Below are positions 25,260-34,291 of a DNA stretch of 64,000 nucleotides, piece by piece. The notes under the pieces were generated by a model. It saw only the letters and a list, made by a program, of their open reading frames with translations, ran no database searches and was not told where the DNA came from. The position numbers were made by a program, and so were the translations under genes. The stretch covers positions 744,001 to 808,000 of the forward strand of contig JACKDC010000001.1 in the NCBI GenBank assembly GCA_020633725.1. Reading direction: 5' to 3'. The stretch is from Candidatus Latescibacterota bacterium. Its GTDB lineage: Bacteria; Krumholzibacteriota; Krumholzibacteriia; JACNKJ01. Numbering within the stretch: position 1 is the first letter of the stretch; every line of letters begins with the position of its first letter.

Positions 25260-26708
25260 CTAGCCCTGCAGGAGCTGCAGGACCACCTGGGGCGCGCTGT
25301 TCGCGTGCGCCAGCATGGCCGTCGCGGCCTGGAGCATGATCTGGTTCCGCGTGAAGGTGGCCATCTCCGCGGCCATGTCGGTGTCCCGGATGGTCGACTC
25401 GGCCGCCACCAGGTTCTCTTCCGCCACGCGCAGGTTGTTGACGCCGCTCTCGAGCGTGTTGCTCTGGAAAGCGCCCAGCGTGCCGCGGATCGTGCTCACC
25501 TCTTCGATGGCCTGGTCGATGACGGCCAGCGAATCGGCCGCCTTGTGCGCGTCGAGGATGCTGATCTCGGCGAGGCTGCCGAACTGGTTGCTGCCGCCGC
25601 CGGTGATGTCGAGCCCGGTGCCCAGCGTGGCCGCCGCCATGTTGCCGATGGACAGCGTCACCTGCTGCCCGGCGTTGGCGCCCACCTGGAAGACGAGGCT
25701 GTTGTTGCTCACCTGCACCGTGCCGGCAACGCCCGCAGCGGCCGTGGTCGAGACCGTGAGGCCATCCACCATGCTGCCCGCGCGGCCGGTGAGGATCGCG
25801 CCGAGGCCGTCCGCCTGGTAGGCCGTGGCGCCCACGTTGAAGCTGCCGGCGATGTCCACGCCGTCGTCCGTGTCGCCCACGCCGGCCGAGAAGCCGCTCT
25901 GCGTGCCGTCGGTGGCCGCGTTGCTTGACACGATCGTGAAGTCGCCCGCGGTGCCCCAGACCGAGCTGAGCAGGGTGATGTCCGTGCCGTCGGTGCTCGC
26001 CTGCACCGCGGTGGAGTTCGTGTAGGCGTTGATCTTGTCCACGATCGTCTGGGCGTCGTCGCCCGCCACCAGGTTGACCGACACGCTGACACCCGTGTTG
26101 TCGTTGGTGATCGTGAGGGTCTCGTCGGCGGCGATGCCGGCGATGGCGCCCGAGTTGCCGGTGGCCAGCGTGGCCTTCTCGGCCTGGGTCGTCACCACGA
26201 CATCGTAGGTGCCGCTCTCGGTGCTGGCCGAGCCGCTGAGGAAGGTGACGCTGCCGCTGGTCACGTTGCCGGTCACGCCGTTGGACCCGTCGAGGAGCTT
26301 CTTGGTGCCGAACTGGGTGTGCTGGGCGATGCGGTTGATCGTCGCCAGGGCGTTGTTGATCTCGGCCTGGTCCGCGGCGAGATCGGCGGCGCTGTTCGCG
26401 CCTTCGTTCGCCGCGTGGATGGCCAGCTCGCGCATGCTGGTGAGCAGCGCATGGACTTCCGTGAGGGAACCCTCGGCGGTCTGCACCATGGCCGTGGCCA
26501 GCTCGCTGTTCTCGATCGCCTGGCCGAGGCCGGCGATCTGCGCGCGCATGTTCTCGGAGACCACCAGGCCGGCCGGGTCGTCGCCCGCCTTGTTGATGCG
26601 CAGGCCGCTGCTCAGCCGCTCCAGCGAGCGGGAGAACCCCATGTCGTTCCGCGACAGGTTGCGGTACGCATTCATGGACGCGATGTTGTGGTTGATTCGG
26701 AATGCCAT
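25260..26708 (-). CDS. Flagellin (paralogue 2)
   Basis: A 482-aa flagellin very similar along its whole length to the downstream paralogue, including the variable region, so the pair is a recent tandem duplication or is kept alike by gene conversion. The N-terminal MAFRINHNIASMNAYRNLSRND and C-terminal AAEMATFTRNQIMLQAATAMLAHANS are intact. The start is ATG at 26708 with AAGGAG eight bases away. It has its own sigma-28-type promoter and its own terminator, so it is a separate transcription unit. Confidence 0.96.
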   Translation of the reverse strand: MAFRINHNIASMNAYRNLSRNDMGFSRSLERLSSGLRINKAGDDPAGLVVSENMRAQIAGLGQAIENSELATAMVQTAEGSLTEVHALLTSMRELAIHAANEGANSAADLAADQAEINNALATINRIAQHTQFGTKKLLDGSNGVTGNVTSGSVTFLSGSASTESGTYDVVVTTQAEKATLATGNSGAIAGIAADETLTITNDNTGVSVSVNLVAGDDAQTIVDKINAYTNSTAVQASTDGTDITLLSSVWGTAGDFTIVSSNAATDGTQSGFSAGVGDTDDGVDIAGSFNVGATAYQADGLGAILTGRAGSMVDGLTVSTTAAAGVAGTVQVSNNSLVFQVGANAGQQVTLSIGNMAAATLGTGLDITGGGSNQFGSLAEISILDAHKAADSLAVIDQAIEEVSTIRGTLGAFQSNTLESGVNNLRVAEENLVAAESTIRDTDMAAEMATFTRNQIMLQAATAMLAHANSAPQVVLQLLQG

Positions 26709-26832
26709 CTTCGCTTCTCCTTAAGCATCCGCCCGCGGCGGCTCTTGCTGTCCTGGATCCGTCGCGCTCCCTTGCCACGGATCACGGTCCCATTCGCTCA
26801 GGCGGCCGGTCGTCTGCGGCCGTCCTCACCCT

Positions 26833-26859
26833 TCATCGGCCGTCCTCACCCTCACTTGA
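26833..26859 (-). promoter_or_regulatory. Sigma-28 promoter for flagellin 2
   Basis: Minus-strand TCAA, exactly 15 bases, then GCCGATGA. It has one mismatch in each box against TAAA-N15-GCCGATAA. It lies 125 bases upstream of the flagellin 2 ATG. A 10-base direct repeat CGTCCTCACC surrounds the -10 element on the plus strand (26821-26830 and 26841-26850). The rest of the 255-base gap up to csrA holds no gene. Confidence 0.75.
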
Positions 26860-26963
26860 GCGTTTTTTCCACGTTGCGCGCTCATGCGAAGGGGAGAGTT
26901 GATTCTGCGCCCGGCCGCGCCTTTCGCGCAGCCCCGCACCGCCCGTCGACATCAACGGAACGC

Positions 26964-27200
26964 TCACGCCCGCCGGGGCGGCGTGGCCGGCCCGGCGCCG
27001 TCGTCGTCCAGGCCCTGGCGCTCCGCCGCCTCTTCGTTGGCGGCCCTGATGGCGGCGTAGATCTCTTCACGGTAGATGGCGATCGCCCGGGGCGCGTCGA
27101 TGCCCAGCTGCACCGTGTCCCCGCGGACGTCCACCACCGTGATCTTGATCTCCTCGCCGACGATGATGCTCTGATCCCGTTTTCTGCTCAGTACAAGCAC
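26964..27200 (-). CDS. csrA: Carbon storage regulator / translational repressor CsrA
   Basis: A 78-aa RNA-binding protein with the whole CsrA core (LVLSRKRDQSIIVGEEIKITVVDVRGDTVQLGIDAPRAIAIYREEIY, residues 2-48 approximately). The acidic C-terminal tail is longer than in E. coli CsrA (61 aa). The start is GTG at 27200 with AAGGAG six bases before it. It is downstream of fliW, the antagonist of CsrA in flagellated non-enteric bacteria, so both probably control flagellin translation. Confidence 0.95.
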   Translation of the reverse strand: MLVLSRKRDQSIIVGEEIKITVVDVRGDTVQLGIDAPRAIAIYREEIYAAIRAANEEAAERQGLDDDGAGPATPPRRA

Positions 27201-27221
27201 AGTGGCTCCTTCCGCTCGTGC

Positions 27222-27728
27222 TCAACCGATGCTCTCGACCGCGGCCTGTCGGCGGGCGGTCTGTGACACCTTGCGCTGAACCGCCTCAAGCTCCTCGCCC
27301 GAGAGCAGGGCCCGCAGGGGTTCGTGCGTGCTGTAGCCGGAGTCCTCGACGATGACCTGCCGCCCCCGCCGCGACCCGGCGTGAACCAGCACCGGCCCCA
27401 TCAGATTGCCCGTGGTCTCCTGCCAGCTGCCCCGGAAGGTGCAGAGGACGAAGACGCCGAGTTCCTCGGGATCAGACACGTCCAGCCCGCGGAGGTCACT
27501 TTCCGTCAGGCCGAGGCTGAACTCCGGCTCGAAGAGCGCGGGTTCGGCGATCAGGAAGCCCACGGACGGGTCGTCCACGGACTGAAGCCAGCGGAAGGGC
27601 ACCTTCTCCTCGAAGTCGGCGATGAGGAACTGCCGCAGGTTCGGCATCCCGACCAGGCCCTCGGGCAAGGTGATGCGATCCTGCTCTCGATACTCCATGG
27701 CGCCGAAGCGCGTTCCGGTCAGTTGCAT
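27222..27728 (-). CDS. fliW: Flagellar assembly factor FliW
   Basis: A 168-aa protein with the FliW pattern ITLPEGLVGMPNLRQFLIADFEE and FRWLQSVDDPSVGFLIAEPALF, and a C-terminal LMGPVLVHAGSRRGRQVIVEDSGYSTHEPL. FliW binds CsrA allosterically and also binds flagellin, so free flagellin releases CsrA. It lies between flgL and csrA, 21 bases before the csrA start, the same gene order as in Bacillus. The start is ATG at 27728. Confidence 0.94.
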   Translation of the reverse strand: MQLTGTRFGAMEYREQDRITLPEGLVGMPNLRQFLIADFEEKVPFRWLQSVDDPSVGFLIAEPALFEPEFSLGLTESDLRGLDVSDPEELGVFVLCTFRGSWQETTGNLMGPVLVHAGSRRGRQVIVEDSGYSTHEPLRALLSGEELEAVQRKVSQTARRQAAVESIG

Positions 27729-27744
27729 TGCGTACTCTCCGTGC

Positions 27745-29265
27745 TTACAGGTAGTTCGAAAGGGTCAACTGGAAGATGTTCGAGGCCATGAGCAGCGACG
27801 CCTGGTAGACCGACTCCGCGCTCTGGTACTGCAGCAGCGCCTCGGTCATGTCCGCGTCCCCCACCTCCGACAGGGCCGCCGTCATGTTGAAGTTGCGGGT
27901 TTCGAGGGTGGACTGCGCGTCCTCGGCCAGGTTGAGACGGTTGCCGAGCGTTCCGCGCGTGGCCGTGAAGTGATGCTCCAGGGCTTCGAGCTCCGGCAGC
28001 AGGGCCCGCACGGCGGCGCGGTCCCCGTTCTCGAGGGCCTCGCGCAGGTCGAGCAGGGCGCTGAAGGGCCGCACCGGCACGGCGCTGCCCACCAGGCCCA
28101 TCAGCTCCGCCGTGGCGTCGCCCTCCACGGCCTGGATGGCCACGCTCGCCGAGCCCACGCCCCCGACCTCCAGCCGGTTGCCTGCGTCGGCGATGGTGAC
28201 GCTGACCCCGGAGACTGAGTTCAGCAGCCCGCGGAGATCCCCGACGGTCAGGGCGCCGGAGAGGTCGAGCTTCACCGGGGGCTCCGCGCCGTCGACCACG
28301 ACGGCCACCTCGCCCAGCGGCAGAGTGACGCCGCGCAGCTGGCTCAGCAGGGTCGTGTCGGTGAACGAGGGGTCGAGGTCACGGCTGCGCAGCGCTCCCC
28401 CGCTGCCGCCGTTCACCAGGCCCAGCACGGCGGCGGTGCGGTCGCCCTGGACGTCCTCGATCCGCACCTGCCCCTGGGGGTTCAGGTCGTCGCGGATCTC
28501 GAGCCGCTCGCCGTCCACGATGCTCACCCGCAGCGCGGGCAGCGCGGTCTGGATGCGCTGGCGGACCTCGCTCAGGTTCGTCGCGCCGCGCAGGTCCACG
28601 ACGGCCGACTCGCCCGCGCCGTCGGTCAGGCGGACGCGGCCCGGCTCGAGGCCGGCGCCGTCGAAGAACTGGTTCAGCGGCGTGGCCCAGGTGGTGACCG
28701 GATCCCAGTCCACCGTGCCCGCGAAGCTCGCCGCCCGGTCGCCGAAGACGTCGCTGCCGGGAATGTTGTAGCGGAGCGACAGCCCGCTGCTGATCGCCGT
28801 CCCCAGCTCGATGTCGTCGCCCCGGTAGGTGATCGCGTTGCCCTCGCGCACGAAGGGCGCCTCCCGCCCCTGGGAGCCGCCGAAGAGGTAGCGGCCGCCC
28901 TGCTGCGCGTTGGCCTGGTTCAGCATGTCGTCGATGAGATTGTCCAGCGACTCCGCCAGGCCCGCGAGATCGTTGCTCGAGTCCGCGGCCGTGAGGGCGA
29001 TGTCGTGCGCGGCGCGGACGTCCTGGGCCGCCGCGGCCACCGCGGACTCGGAGTAGGTGAGCCAGCGCGACGCGCTGGCCACGTTGGCCTGGTACTGCTC
29101 GTTGGTGGCCAGCAGCGCACGCAGGCGGAGCATGTGCTCGGCGCCGGCGGGGTCGTCGCTGGCGGTGGTGATGCGCCGGCGCAGATCGATGCCGGCCATG
29201 CGGTCGTAGGCGCGGTTGATGTTTCCGAGCAGGCTCGACTGCCACATCTTCTGGGTAACGCGCAT
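27745..29265 (-). CDS. flgL: Flagellar hook-filament junction protein FlgL
   Basis: A 506-aa hook-associated protein 3. The flagellin-like N-terminus (MRVTQKMWQSSLLGNINRAYDRMAGIDLRRRITTASDDPAGAEHML, in part) and C-terminus (LTEALLQYQSAESVYQASLLMASNIFQLTLSNYL, in part) are clear. It is longer than common FlgL (about 300 aa). The additional middle contains two similar stretches around VDLRGATNLSEVRQRIQTAL and LDLSGALTVGDLRGLLNSV. It follows flgK by eight bases. Confidence 0.92.
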   Translation of the reverse strand: MRVTQKMWQSSLLGNINRAYDRMAGIDLRRRITTASDDPAGAEHMLRLRALLATNEQYQANVASASRWLTYSESAVAAAAQDVRAAHDIALTAADSSNDLAGLAESLDNLIDDMLNQANAQQGGRYLFGGSQGREAPFVREGNAITYRGDDIELGTAISSGLSLRYNIPGSDVFGDRAASFAGTVDWDPVTTWATPLNQFFDGAGLEPGRVRLTDGAGESAVVDLRGATNLSEVRQRIQTALPALRVSIVDGERLEIRDDLNPQGQVRIEDVQGDRTAAVLGLVNGGSGGALRSRDLDPSFTDTTLLSQLRGVTLPLGEVAVVVDGAEPPVKLDLSGALTVGDLRGLLNSVSGVSVTIADAGNRLEVGGVGSASVAIQAVEGDATAELMGLVGSAVPVRPFSALLDLREALENGDRAAVRALLPELEALEHHFTATRGTLGNRLNLAEDAQSTLETRNFNMTAALSEVGDADMTEALLQYQSAESVYQASLLMASNIFQLTLSNYL

Positions 29266-29273
29266 CGTGCCTC

Positions 29274-30665
29274 CTAGAGGATCGTCAGCAGGGTCTGCAG
29301 CATCTCGTCGACGGCGCCGATCACCTTGGACGCCGCCTGGTAGGTGGTCTGCACCACCAGCATCTGGGCCAGCTCCTCGTCGATGTTCACGCCCACCTCT
29401 GACTCGAGCTTCTCGGTGAGTCCCGTCTCCAGGCGCTCGGCGGCCGCCTGCAGCTGCTGGCTGGACGCGCTGCGCGCGCCGAGCTTGCCCACCATGCCCG
29501 TGTAGATGCCCTGGAGCGACAGACCGTTCGCCGCGTCGACCACGTCGGTGTGCAGGTCGAAGATCGCCGAGGCGATGTCGCGCCCGTCGGGCAGCGTGCC
29601 CGACAGGGAGACCTGCGCGGGGTCGGCCAGCAGCGCGGCGTTGACCGCGATCGTGCTGGCGTCGCTGCCCGTGAAGAAGTCGATGCCGCCGCCGCCGTCG
29701 CCGGTCGCCGACTGGTGGATGGCGTTGACGCTGTCGATCAGTCCCGCGGCCAGGGCGTCCAGGCGCTCCAGCACGGTGGGAATCTCGGTGTCGAGCATCG
29801 CCAGCAGCCCCTTGAGCTCGCCGCCGGCCGGCGTGAGCGGATGGTTGTCCGCCAGGGGGAAGAGGCGAAGGCTGTCGACGCGCTCGCCCGCGGCCAGCTC
29901 GCTGCCGATCCCGTGCACCGTGACGTGATCCACCAGTACGCGCCCGCCGGTGTAGACCTTGAGCTGTCCCTGCTCCGTGAACTCCCAGGTGGCGCCCACC
30001 AGCGCCGAGAGGCGCTGAAGGCGCTGGTCGCGGCTGTCCTCGAGGTCCGCGCGCGACGAGTCGTTGAGCGAACTGCTCGTGAGGGCCAGGTTGAGGTCGG
30101 CCACCTGCTGCAGCAGGCCGTTCACCTCGTCGACGCCGGCTTCCACCTGCTCGCGGAGACTGTCGGCCTCCTCGAGGATGCTCTGCGCCACGTCCCGCAG
30201 GCGGTGGGTCAGCGTGCTCGCCGCCTCGAGGATGAGGTTGCGCGTGTCGGCGTCCTCGCCCGTCATCTCCGGGTTCACCACGGGCTGCCAGGCGTTGAGG
30301 AAGGCGTCGAGGGCGTCGTTGATCCCCGTCTCGCCCATGGTCTCGTCCACGGGTTCGCCGAGGATCGTCTCCAGCGCGCCGTAGCCCGTGGCCAGGGCCG
30401 CCTGCTCGCCGCGGTTCGCGCCCACCCGTCCCAGCTGGTTGAGCACGAAGCTGTTCGCGAAGCGCTCCACGCCGTCGATCTGGACGCCCCCGCCCAGTCC
30501 GCCGCCATAGCCGATCACGTTGCCCCGCGCCGAGACGCTGAGCCGCTGGCGGTGGTAGCCGGGCGTGTTCGCGTTGGCGATGTTGTGGTTGAGAATCCCG
30601 AGGCTCATCTCCTGGGCGAAGATGGTGAGCTTGGAAGTCTCGAGCAGACCGAAGAGTCCGGACAT
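29274..30665 (-). CDS. flgK: Flagellar hook-associated protein FlgK
   Basis: A 463-aa hook-associated protein 1. The N-terminal SLGILNHNIANANTPGYHRQRLSV and the C-terminal ELAQMLVVQTTYQAASKVIGAVDEMLQTLL are diagnostic. A coiled-coil D1 helix is visible near 160-200 (LREQVEAGVDEVNGLLQQVADLN). It lies between flgN, its probable chaperone gene, and flgL, its partner at the hook-filament junction. The start is ATG at 30665. Confidence 0.95.
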   Translation of the reverse strand: MSGLFGLLETSKLTIFAQEMSLGILNHNIANANTPGYHRQRLSVSARGNVIGYGGGLGGGVQIDGVERFANSFVLNQLGRVGANRGEQAALATGYGALETILGEPVDETMGETGINDALDAFLNAWQPVVNPEMTGEDADTRNLILEAASTLTHRLRDVAQSILEEADSLREQVEAGVDEVNGLLQQVADLNLALTSSSLNDSSRADLEDSRDQRLQRLSALVGATWEFTEQGQLKVYTGGRVLVDHVTVHGIGSELAAGERVDSLRLFPLADNHPLTPAGGELKGLLAMLDTEIPTVLERLDALAAGLIDSVNAIHQSATGDGGGGIDFFTGSDASTIAVNAALLADPAQVSLSGTLPDGRDIASAIFDLHTDVVDAANGLSLQGIYTGMVGKLGARSASSQQLQAAAERLETGLTEKLESEVGVNIDEELAQMLVVQTTYQAASKVIGAVDEMLQTLLTIL

Positions 30666-30674
30666 GGCAGCCCC

Positions 30675-31163
30675 CTAGGCTCGCAAGGACAGCAGGCTGC
30701 CCTCCACGGGGCGCCCGTCGTCGGTGCCGCCCGTGGCGGCGGCCAGCATGGCCTGCAGGGCGGCGAAGTCCCCCTGCAGCAGATCGAGACGGTGCTCGCT
30801 GAGGCGGCGGTTGGCCGCATTCAGCTCGCCCAGCCGCTCCGCGCTCGCGCGCAGGGCCTGCTGGATGCGTCGAAGCGCGTCGTCCCCGTCGGGCAGCGCG
30901 CCCAGCAGACGGCCGAGCGTGCAGCTCGTCCCCTCGCCCAGCGCCTCGCCCAGCGCGCGGGTGACGGCCACGCGCGCCTCGCTGTGCTCGCGCGCCGTCG
31001 CCACCGCGCCCACCTGCGCGCGCAGCGTTCGCTCCACCCCCGCGGCCTCGCCGGCCAGCAGCGCGTCGTGGTGTTCCCGGGTGCGCGCCTCGAGCGTCTC
31101 CCAGGCCTCCAGTTCGTTTCGCAGCAGCGCCTCCAGGCGGCGCAGTTCGTCAGCGCTCAACAT
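30675..31163 (-). CDS. flgN: FlgN-family chaperone for FlgK/FlgL
   Basis: A 162-aa helical protein starting MLSADELRRLEALLRNELEAWETLEARTREHHDAL (in part), which resembles the FlgN N-terminal helix. It sits between flgJ and flgK, the usual flgN place. It would escort FlgK and FlgL to the export gate. ATG at 31163 lies inside the end of flgJ (14-base overlap). The frame continues upstream, but that part is the flgJ coding region. Confidence 0.78.
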   Translation of the reverse strand: MLSADELRRLEALLRNELEAWETLEARTREHHDALLAGEAAGVERTLRAQVGAVATAREHSEARVAVTRALGEALGEGTSCTLGRLLGALPDGDDALRRIQQALRASAERLGELNAANRRLSEHRLDLLQGDFAALQAMLAAATGGTDDGRPVEGSLLSLRA

Positions 31164-31611
31164 CGGCGTCGACTCCTTCCGTGGGCAGCATGACCCGCAG
31201 CAGCGCCTGCTCCAGTCCCTTGCCCATGCCTCCGTCCTCGGCCAGCAGCCGTCCGAACTGCTCGTCGATGAGTCCCTGGTAGAATTCGCCACCCTGCATC
31301 TTTCCCGTGCCGCCCCCCTGGCTGGCGCTCGCCGTCATGGCGCTGGCCAGCGTGCGCAGGAAGACGGCCTCGAAGGCCTTCACGGCCTCCTGGGCCTCGC
31401 GCCGGCTGCCCGCCGCGGCCGGCTGCAGCGACTGCAGTCCGCCGGGCACCTGCCGGCCGTCCAGCTGCACGAAGCTCGGCGCGTCCGACTGCCGCTCCGC
31501 GGGCTTCAGATCCGCGCTCGCGGCGGACTGCGCCGGCCGCAGCGCCTTGCTCGTGCTCGCCTTCAGCGGCAGCAGCCGCGCGGCGTTCGGAGTGATGCCG
31601 GGGGTCGCCAT
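31150..31611 (-). CDS. flgJ: Rod-binding protein, FlgJ N-domain only
   Basis: A 153-aa protein with the rod-binding motif AVKAFEAVFLRTLASAMTASAS and GGEFYQGLIDEQFGRLLAEDGGMGKGLEQALLRVML in its second half. It corresponds to the N-terminal half of enteric FlgJ. The C-terminal peptidoglycan hydrolase domain is absent, as in many non-enteric bacteria, so a separate hydrolase must open the wall. It lies between flgI and flgN. Confidence 0.9.
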   Translation of the reverse strand: MATPGITPNAARLLPLKASTSKALRPAQSAASADLKPAERQSDAPSFVQLDGRQVPGGLQSLQPAAAGSRREAQEAVKAFEAVFLRTLASAMTASASQGGGTGKMQGGEFYQGLIDEQFGRLLAEDGGMGKGLEQALLRVMLPTEGVDADVER

Positions 31612-31620
31612 GCGCGCCTC

Positions 31621-32733
31621 CTACATGATCACCAGCTCGGCCTGCAGCGCGCCGGCTTCCTTGAGGGCCTGGAAAATCGCCACCATGTCGCGCGGGCTCA
31701 CGCCCAGCTCGTTGAGGGCGCGGGCCACCTGCTCGACCGTGTTGGTGCGGTTCAGCACCGCGAGCTGGCCCTGGCCGTCGGTGACGGCCGCGTTCACCTG
31801 CGGCAGCACCTTCGTCTCGCCCTGCCCGAAGGGCGCCGGCTGACTCGCGCCGTAGTTCGTGGAGATCTCGACGCGCAGGTTGCCGTGCGCGATGGCCACG
31901 TCCTTGATCGAGACGTTCTCGCCCACCACCACCGTGCCCGTCCGCTCGTTGATCACGACGCGGGCCGGCAGGTCCGTATCCACGTTCAGGTTCTCCACCT
32001 GGGCGACGAAGCTGAAGCGGTCGGCCTCGTAGGCCGCCGGGATCCACACGGAGACGCGGCCCGGCCCGTAGGCCTGCGCGGCCTCGCTGCCCATGGCCTC
32101 GTTGATCCGCCTGGCCACGTTGGTGGCGGTGGTGAAGTCGGGGTTGTGCAGGCTCAGCTCCACGTGGTTGTCGCGGACGAGCTGGCCGTCCCAGTCGCGC
32201 ACCATCTGCGCCCCGGCGGGGATGCGCCCCACCGTGCTGTGGTTCTGGCGAAGGCTGTTGCCCGCGCCGGCGTCCACGTTGAAGCCGCCGATGGAGATGG
32301 GGCCCTGCGCCACCGCGTACTGCAGGCCGTCGGCCTGCCGCAGGAGGGGCGTCATCAGGAGCACGCCGCCTTCGAGACTCGACGCGTCGCCGAGGCTGGA
32401 GACGGTGACGTCCATGGCCCCGCCCTCGCGGCTGAAAGGCGGCAGCAGCGCCGTCACCATGACGGCCGCCACGTTCTTCAGCTTCAGCTGCTCGGGATCC
32501 AGGGTGTGGCCGAACTTCTCCATCATGCTGGCGACCGAGTAGGTGGTGAAGCCGGTCTTGCTGCCGTCGCCGGTGCCGTTCAGGCCCACCACGATGCCGT
32601 AGCCGATGACGTGCTCGCCCCGGCTGCCGTCGACGGCGGCGATGTCCTTGATGCGCGCCGCGCCGGCCGCGCCGGCCGCCGAGGCGGTCGCCGCCAGGGT
32701 CAGTACCAGGATCCACGCTCGCTTGCGCTGCAT
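31621..32733 (-). CDS. flgI: Flagellar P-ring protein FlgI
   Basis: A 370-aa periplasmic P-ring subunit with a signal peptide (MQRKRAWILVLTLAATASAAGAAGA). Family motifs are present: IGYGIVVGLNGTGDGSK, NVAAVMVTALLPPFSREG, and FQALKEAGALQAELVIM at the end. The presence of flgI and flgH implies a Gram-negative envelope with an outer membrane and an LPS-type ring. It follows flgH by eight bases. Confidence 0.96.
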   Translation of the reverse strand: MQRKRAWILVLTLAATASAAGAAGAARIKDIAAVDGSRGEHVIGYGIVVGLNGTGDGSKTGFTTYSVASMMEKFGHTLDPEQLKLKNVAAVMVTALLPPFSREGGAMDVTVSSLGDASSLEGGVLLMTPLLRQADGLQYAVAQGPISIGGFNVDAGAGNSLRQNHSTVGRIPAGAQMVRDWDGQLVRDNHVELSLHNPDFTTATNVARRINEAMGSEAAQAYGPGRVSVWIPAAYEADRFSFVAQVENLNVDTDLPARVVINERTGTVVVGENVSIKDVAIAHGNLRVEISTNYGASQPAPFGQGETKVLPQVNAAVTDGQGQLAVLNRTNTVEQVARALNELGVSPRDMVAIFQALKEAGALQAELVIM

Positions 32734-32741
32734 GCCCGCTC

Positions 32742-33329
32742 CTAGAAGAACCAGTTGATGAGCCGCGTCAGAAAGCCGGGCTCGTTGCCGTTGGCCACGT
32801 CGCCGGTGCCGTCGTAGTGGATGACCGCGTCGGCGATGGCGCTCGAGTTGATCGTGTTGTCCGGCCCGATGTCCCGGCTGCGGATGATGCCGGTCAGGCT
32901 CATCTCCTCGATCTCGCCGTTGCGCTTGATCTCGCGATGGCCTTCCACCCGGAACATCCCGCCCGGCAGCTCCTCGACGATCCGCACGCTCATCACGGCG
33001 CTGAGCTGTCCCTTGCGCGTGGTGTTGCCCTTGCCGTCGTAGGTGGTCTTCTGGCTGAAGCCCCAGAGCGGGATGAAGTTGAGCGCGCCCTCGCCCGGGC
33101 CGCCGGCCGTGTCGTGCTTGCTCTCCGTGCCGGTCTTCGCGTCGCTGCTGGCGCTGCTGTTCTCGGTGATGAGCACGGTCAGCAGGTCGCCGGGCTGGTG
33201 GGCCTTCACGTTGGCGAAGAGGCTCCCGCCCGCGTTGCTGTCCCAGAGCGCGTCGGCGCGCGCGCCGGCGGCGCCGGCGAGCAGCGCGAGTGCAAGACCG
33301 GCCTGGCGGACGGAACTGCGCATCGTCAT
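32742..33329 (-). CDS. flgH: Flagellar L-ring protein FlgH
   Basis: A 195-aa outer-membrane L-ring protein. After a signal peptide (QAGLALALLAGAAGARADALWD) come SLFANVKAHQPGDLLTVLITENSSASSDAKT and VEGHREIKRNGEIEEMSLTGIIRSRDI (in part), then NTINSSAIADAVIHY. There is no Cys after the signal peptide, so it is not an obvious lipoprotein, unlike enteric FlgH. ATG at 33329 overlaps the flgA stop (ATGA). The length is usual. Confidence 0.94.
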   Translation of the reverse strand: MTMRSSVRQAGLALALLAGAAGARADALWDSNAGGSLFANVKAHQPGDLLTVLITENSSASSDAKTGTESKHDTAGGPGEGALNFIPLWGFSQKTTYDGKGNTTRKGQLSAVMSVRIVEELPGGMFRVEGHREIKRNGEIEEMSLTGIIRSRDIGPDNTINSSAIADAVIHYDGTGDVANGNEPGFLTRLINWFF

Positions 33330-34285
33330 GAACTGCCTCCTGAAAGCGGTACGTAGCTGGGCACGACGACCCCGGGACCCGCGACGCGGTAGCGCCGCTG
33401 GGCTCCGCCGCCGTCGAGGGGCTGCACGGTGACCAGGTCGCCGAGCGCGCCGTCGCCGCGGGCGATCCCGCGCAGGCTCACGCTCACGGCGCCGCGCACC
33501 AGACGCACTTCCACCTCGCGACCACTCTTGACGAGCGGCGCCGGGCGCACGTTGCGCCGCGTGATCACGTCGCCGGGGTGAAGCGGCTCGCGCAGCTGCG
33601 CGCCCACGAGCCCCGCGGGGTCGAGGGCCTCGCCGTCGATGGCGAAGGCGTCGCGCTCCTCCAGCGTCCAGGCGCTCAGCGTGGCGCCGCGGGGCTGGGA
33701 CAGCGTCGCCACCCCGACCTGCACCGGTCGCGCGCAGCGAAAGCGCAGCGCGACTTCGCTCGCAAAGCCCGCCGCATCCTCCAGGCTCAGCCGCGCGACG
33801 CCCGACGCGCGCGGCGGCGTCGGCGGCAGCGTCAGCGTCCAGCGCACGCGCGAGGTGGCGCAGCAAAGGGGTTCGGGCCAGCCGTCCACCGACTCGCCGT
33901 CGAGGCGCAGGCCCAGGGAGTCCAGCCGCGTCGTCAGCTCCGCGCCCACGGCGGCCCTCAGCGCGCGCGTGTCGAGGATGACGCCCGGCGTGGCCAGCCG
34001 CAGACTGTCGGGACCTTCGACGCGGCCGCGCCAGCCCCAGTCCGCGAGCTGACGTTCGAGGCGGCGCTTGCTCAACGTCGCGCTGCGCCCGGGCGCGGGA
34101 CTTCCCCCCACGAACCGCGAGTCCAGCGCGCCCGCGCTGCCCTGCGCGAGCAGATCGCCCAGGGTGAGGCTCGGCCCGCCGCAGTCCACCCGCGCGCGCA
34201 GGACGAGCCTGCCGCCCTCGGCCCCCCACGCGTGCGTGGCGACCGAGACGGCGAGAAGGCAGGCGAATGCGAGGCGTCGGGTCAC
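33326..34285 (-). CDS. flgA: Flagellar P-ring assembly chaperone FlgA
   Basis: A 319-aa periplasmic protein with a signal peptide (RRLAFACLLAVSVATHAWGAEG) and a C-terminal SAF/ChapFlgA domain. The domain is seen in VGAQLREPLHPGDVITRRNVRPAPLVKSGREVEVRLVRGAVSVSLRG (in part) and LVTVQPLDGGGAQRRYRVAGPGVV. FlgA chaperones FlgI during P-ring assembly. The start is GTG at 34285. It lies between flgG and flgH, the typical order in non-enteric bacteria. Confidence 0.9.
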   Translation of the reverse strand: MTRRLAFACLLAVSVATHAWGAEGGRLVLRARVDCGGPSLTLGDLLAQGSAGALDSRFVGGSPAPGRSATLSKRRLERQLADWGWRGRVEGPDSLRLATPGVILDTRALRAAVGAELTTRLDSLGLRLDGESVDGWPEPLCCATSRVRWTLTLPPTPPRASGVARLSLEDAAGFASEVALRFRCARPVQVGVATLSQPRGATLSAWTLEERDAFAIDGEALDPAGLVGAQLREPLHPGDVITRRNVRPAPLVKSGREVEVRLVRGAVSVSLRGIARGDGALGDLVTVQPLDGGGAQRRYRVAGPGVVVPSYVPLSGGSS

Positions 34286-34291
34286 GTCGGC

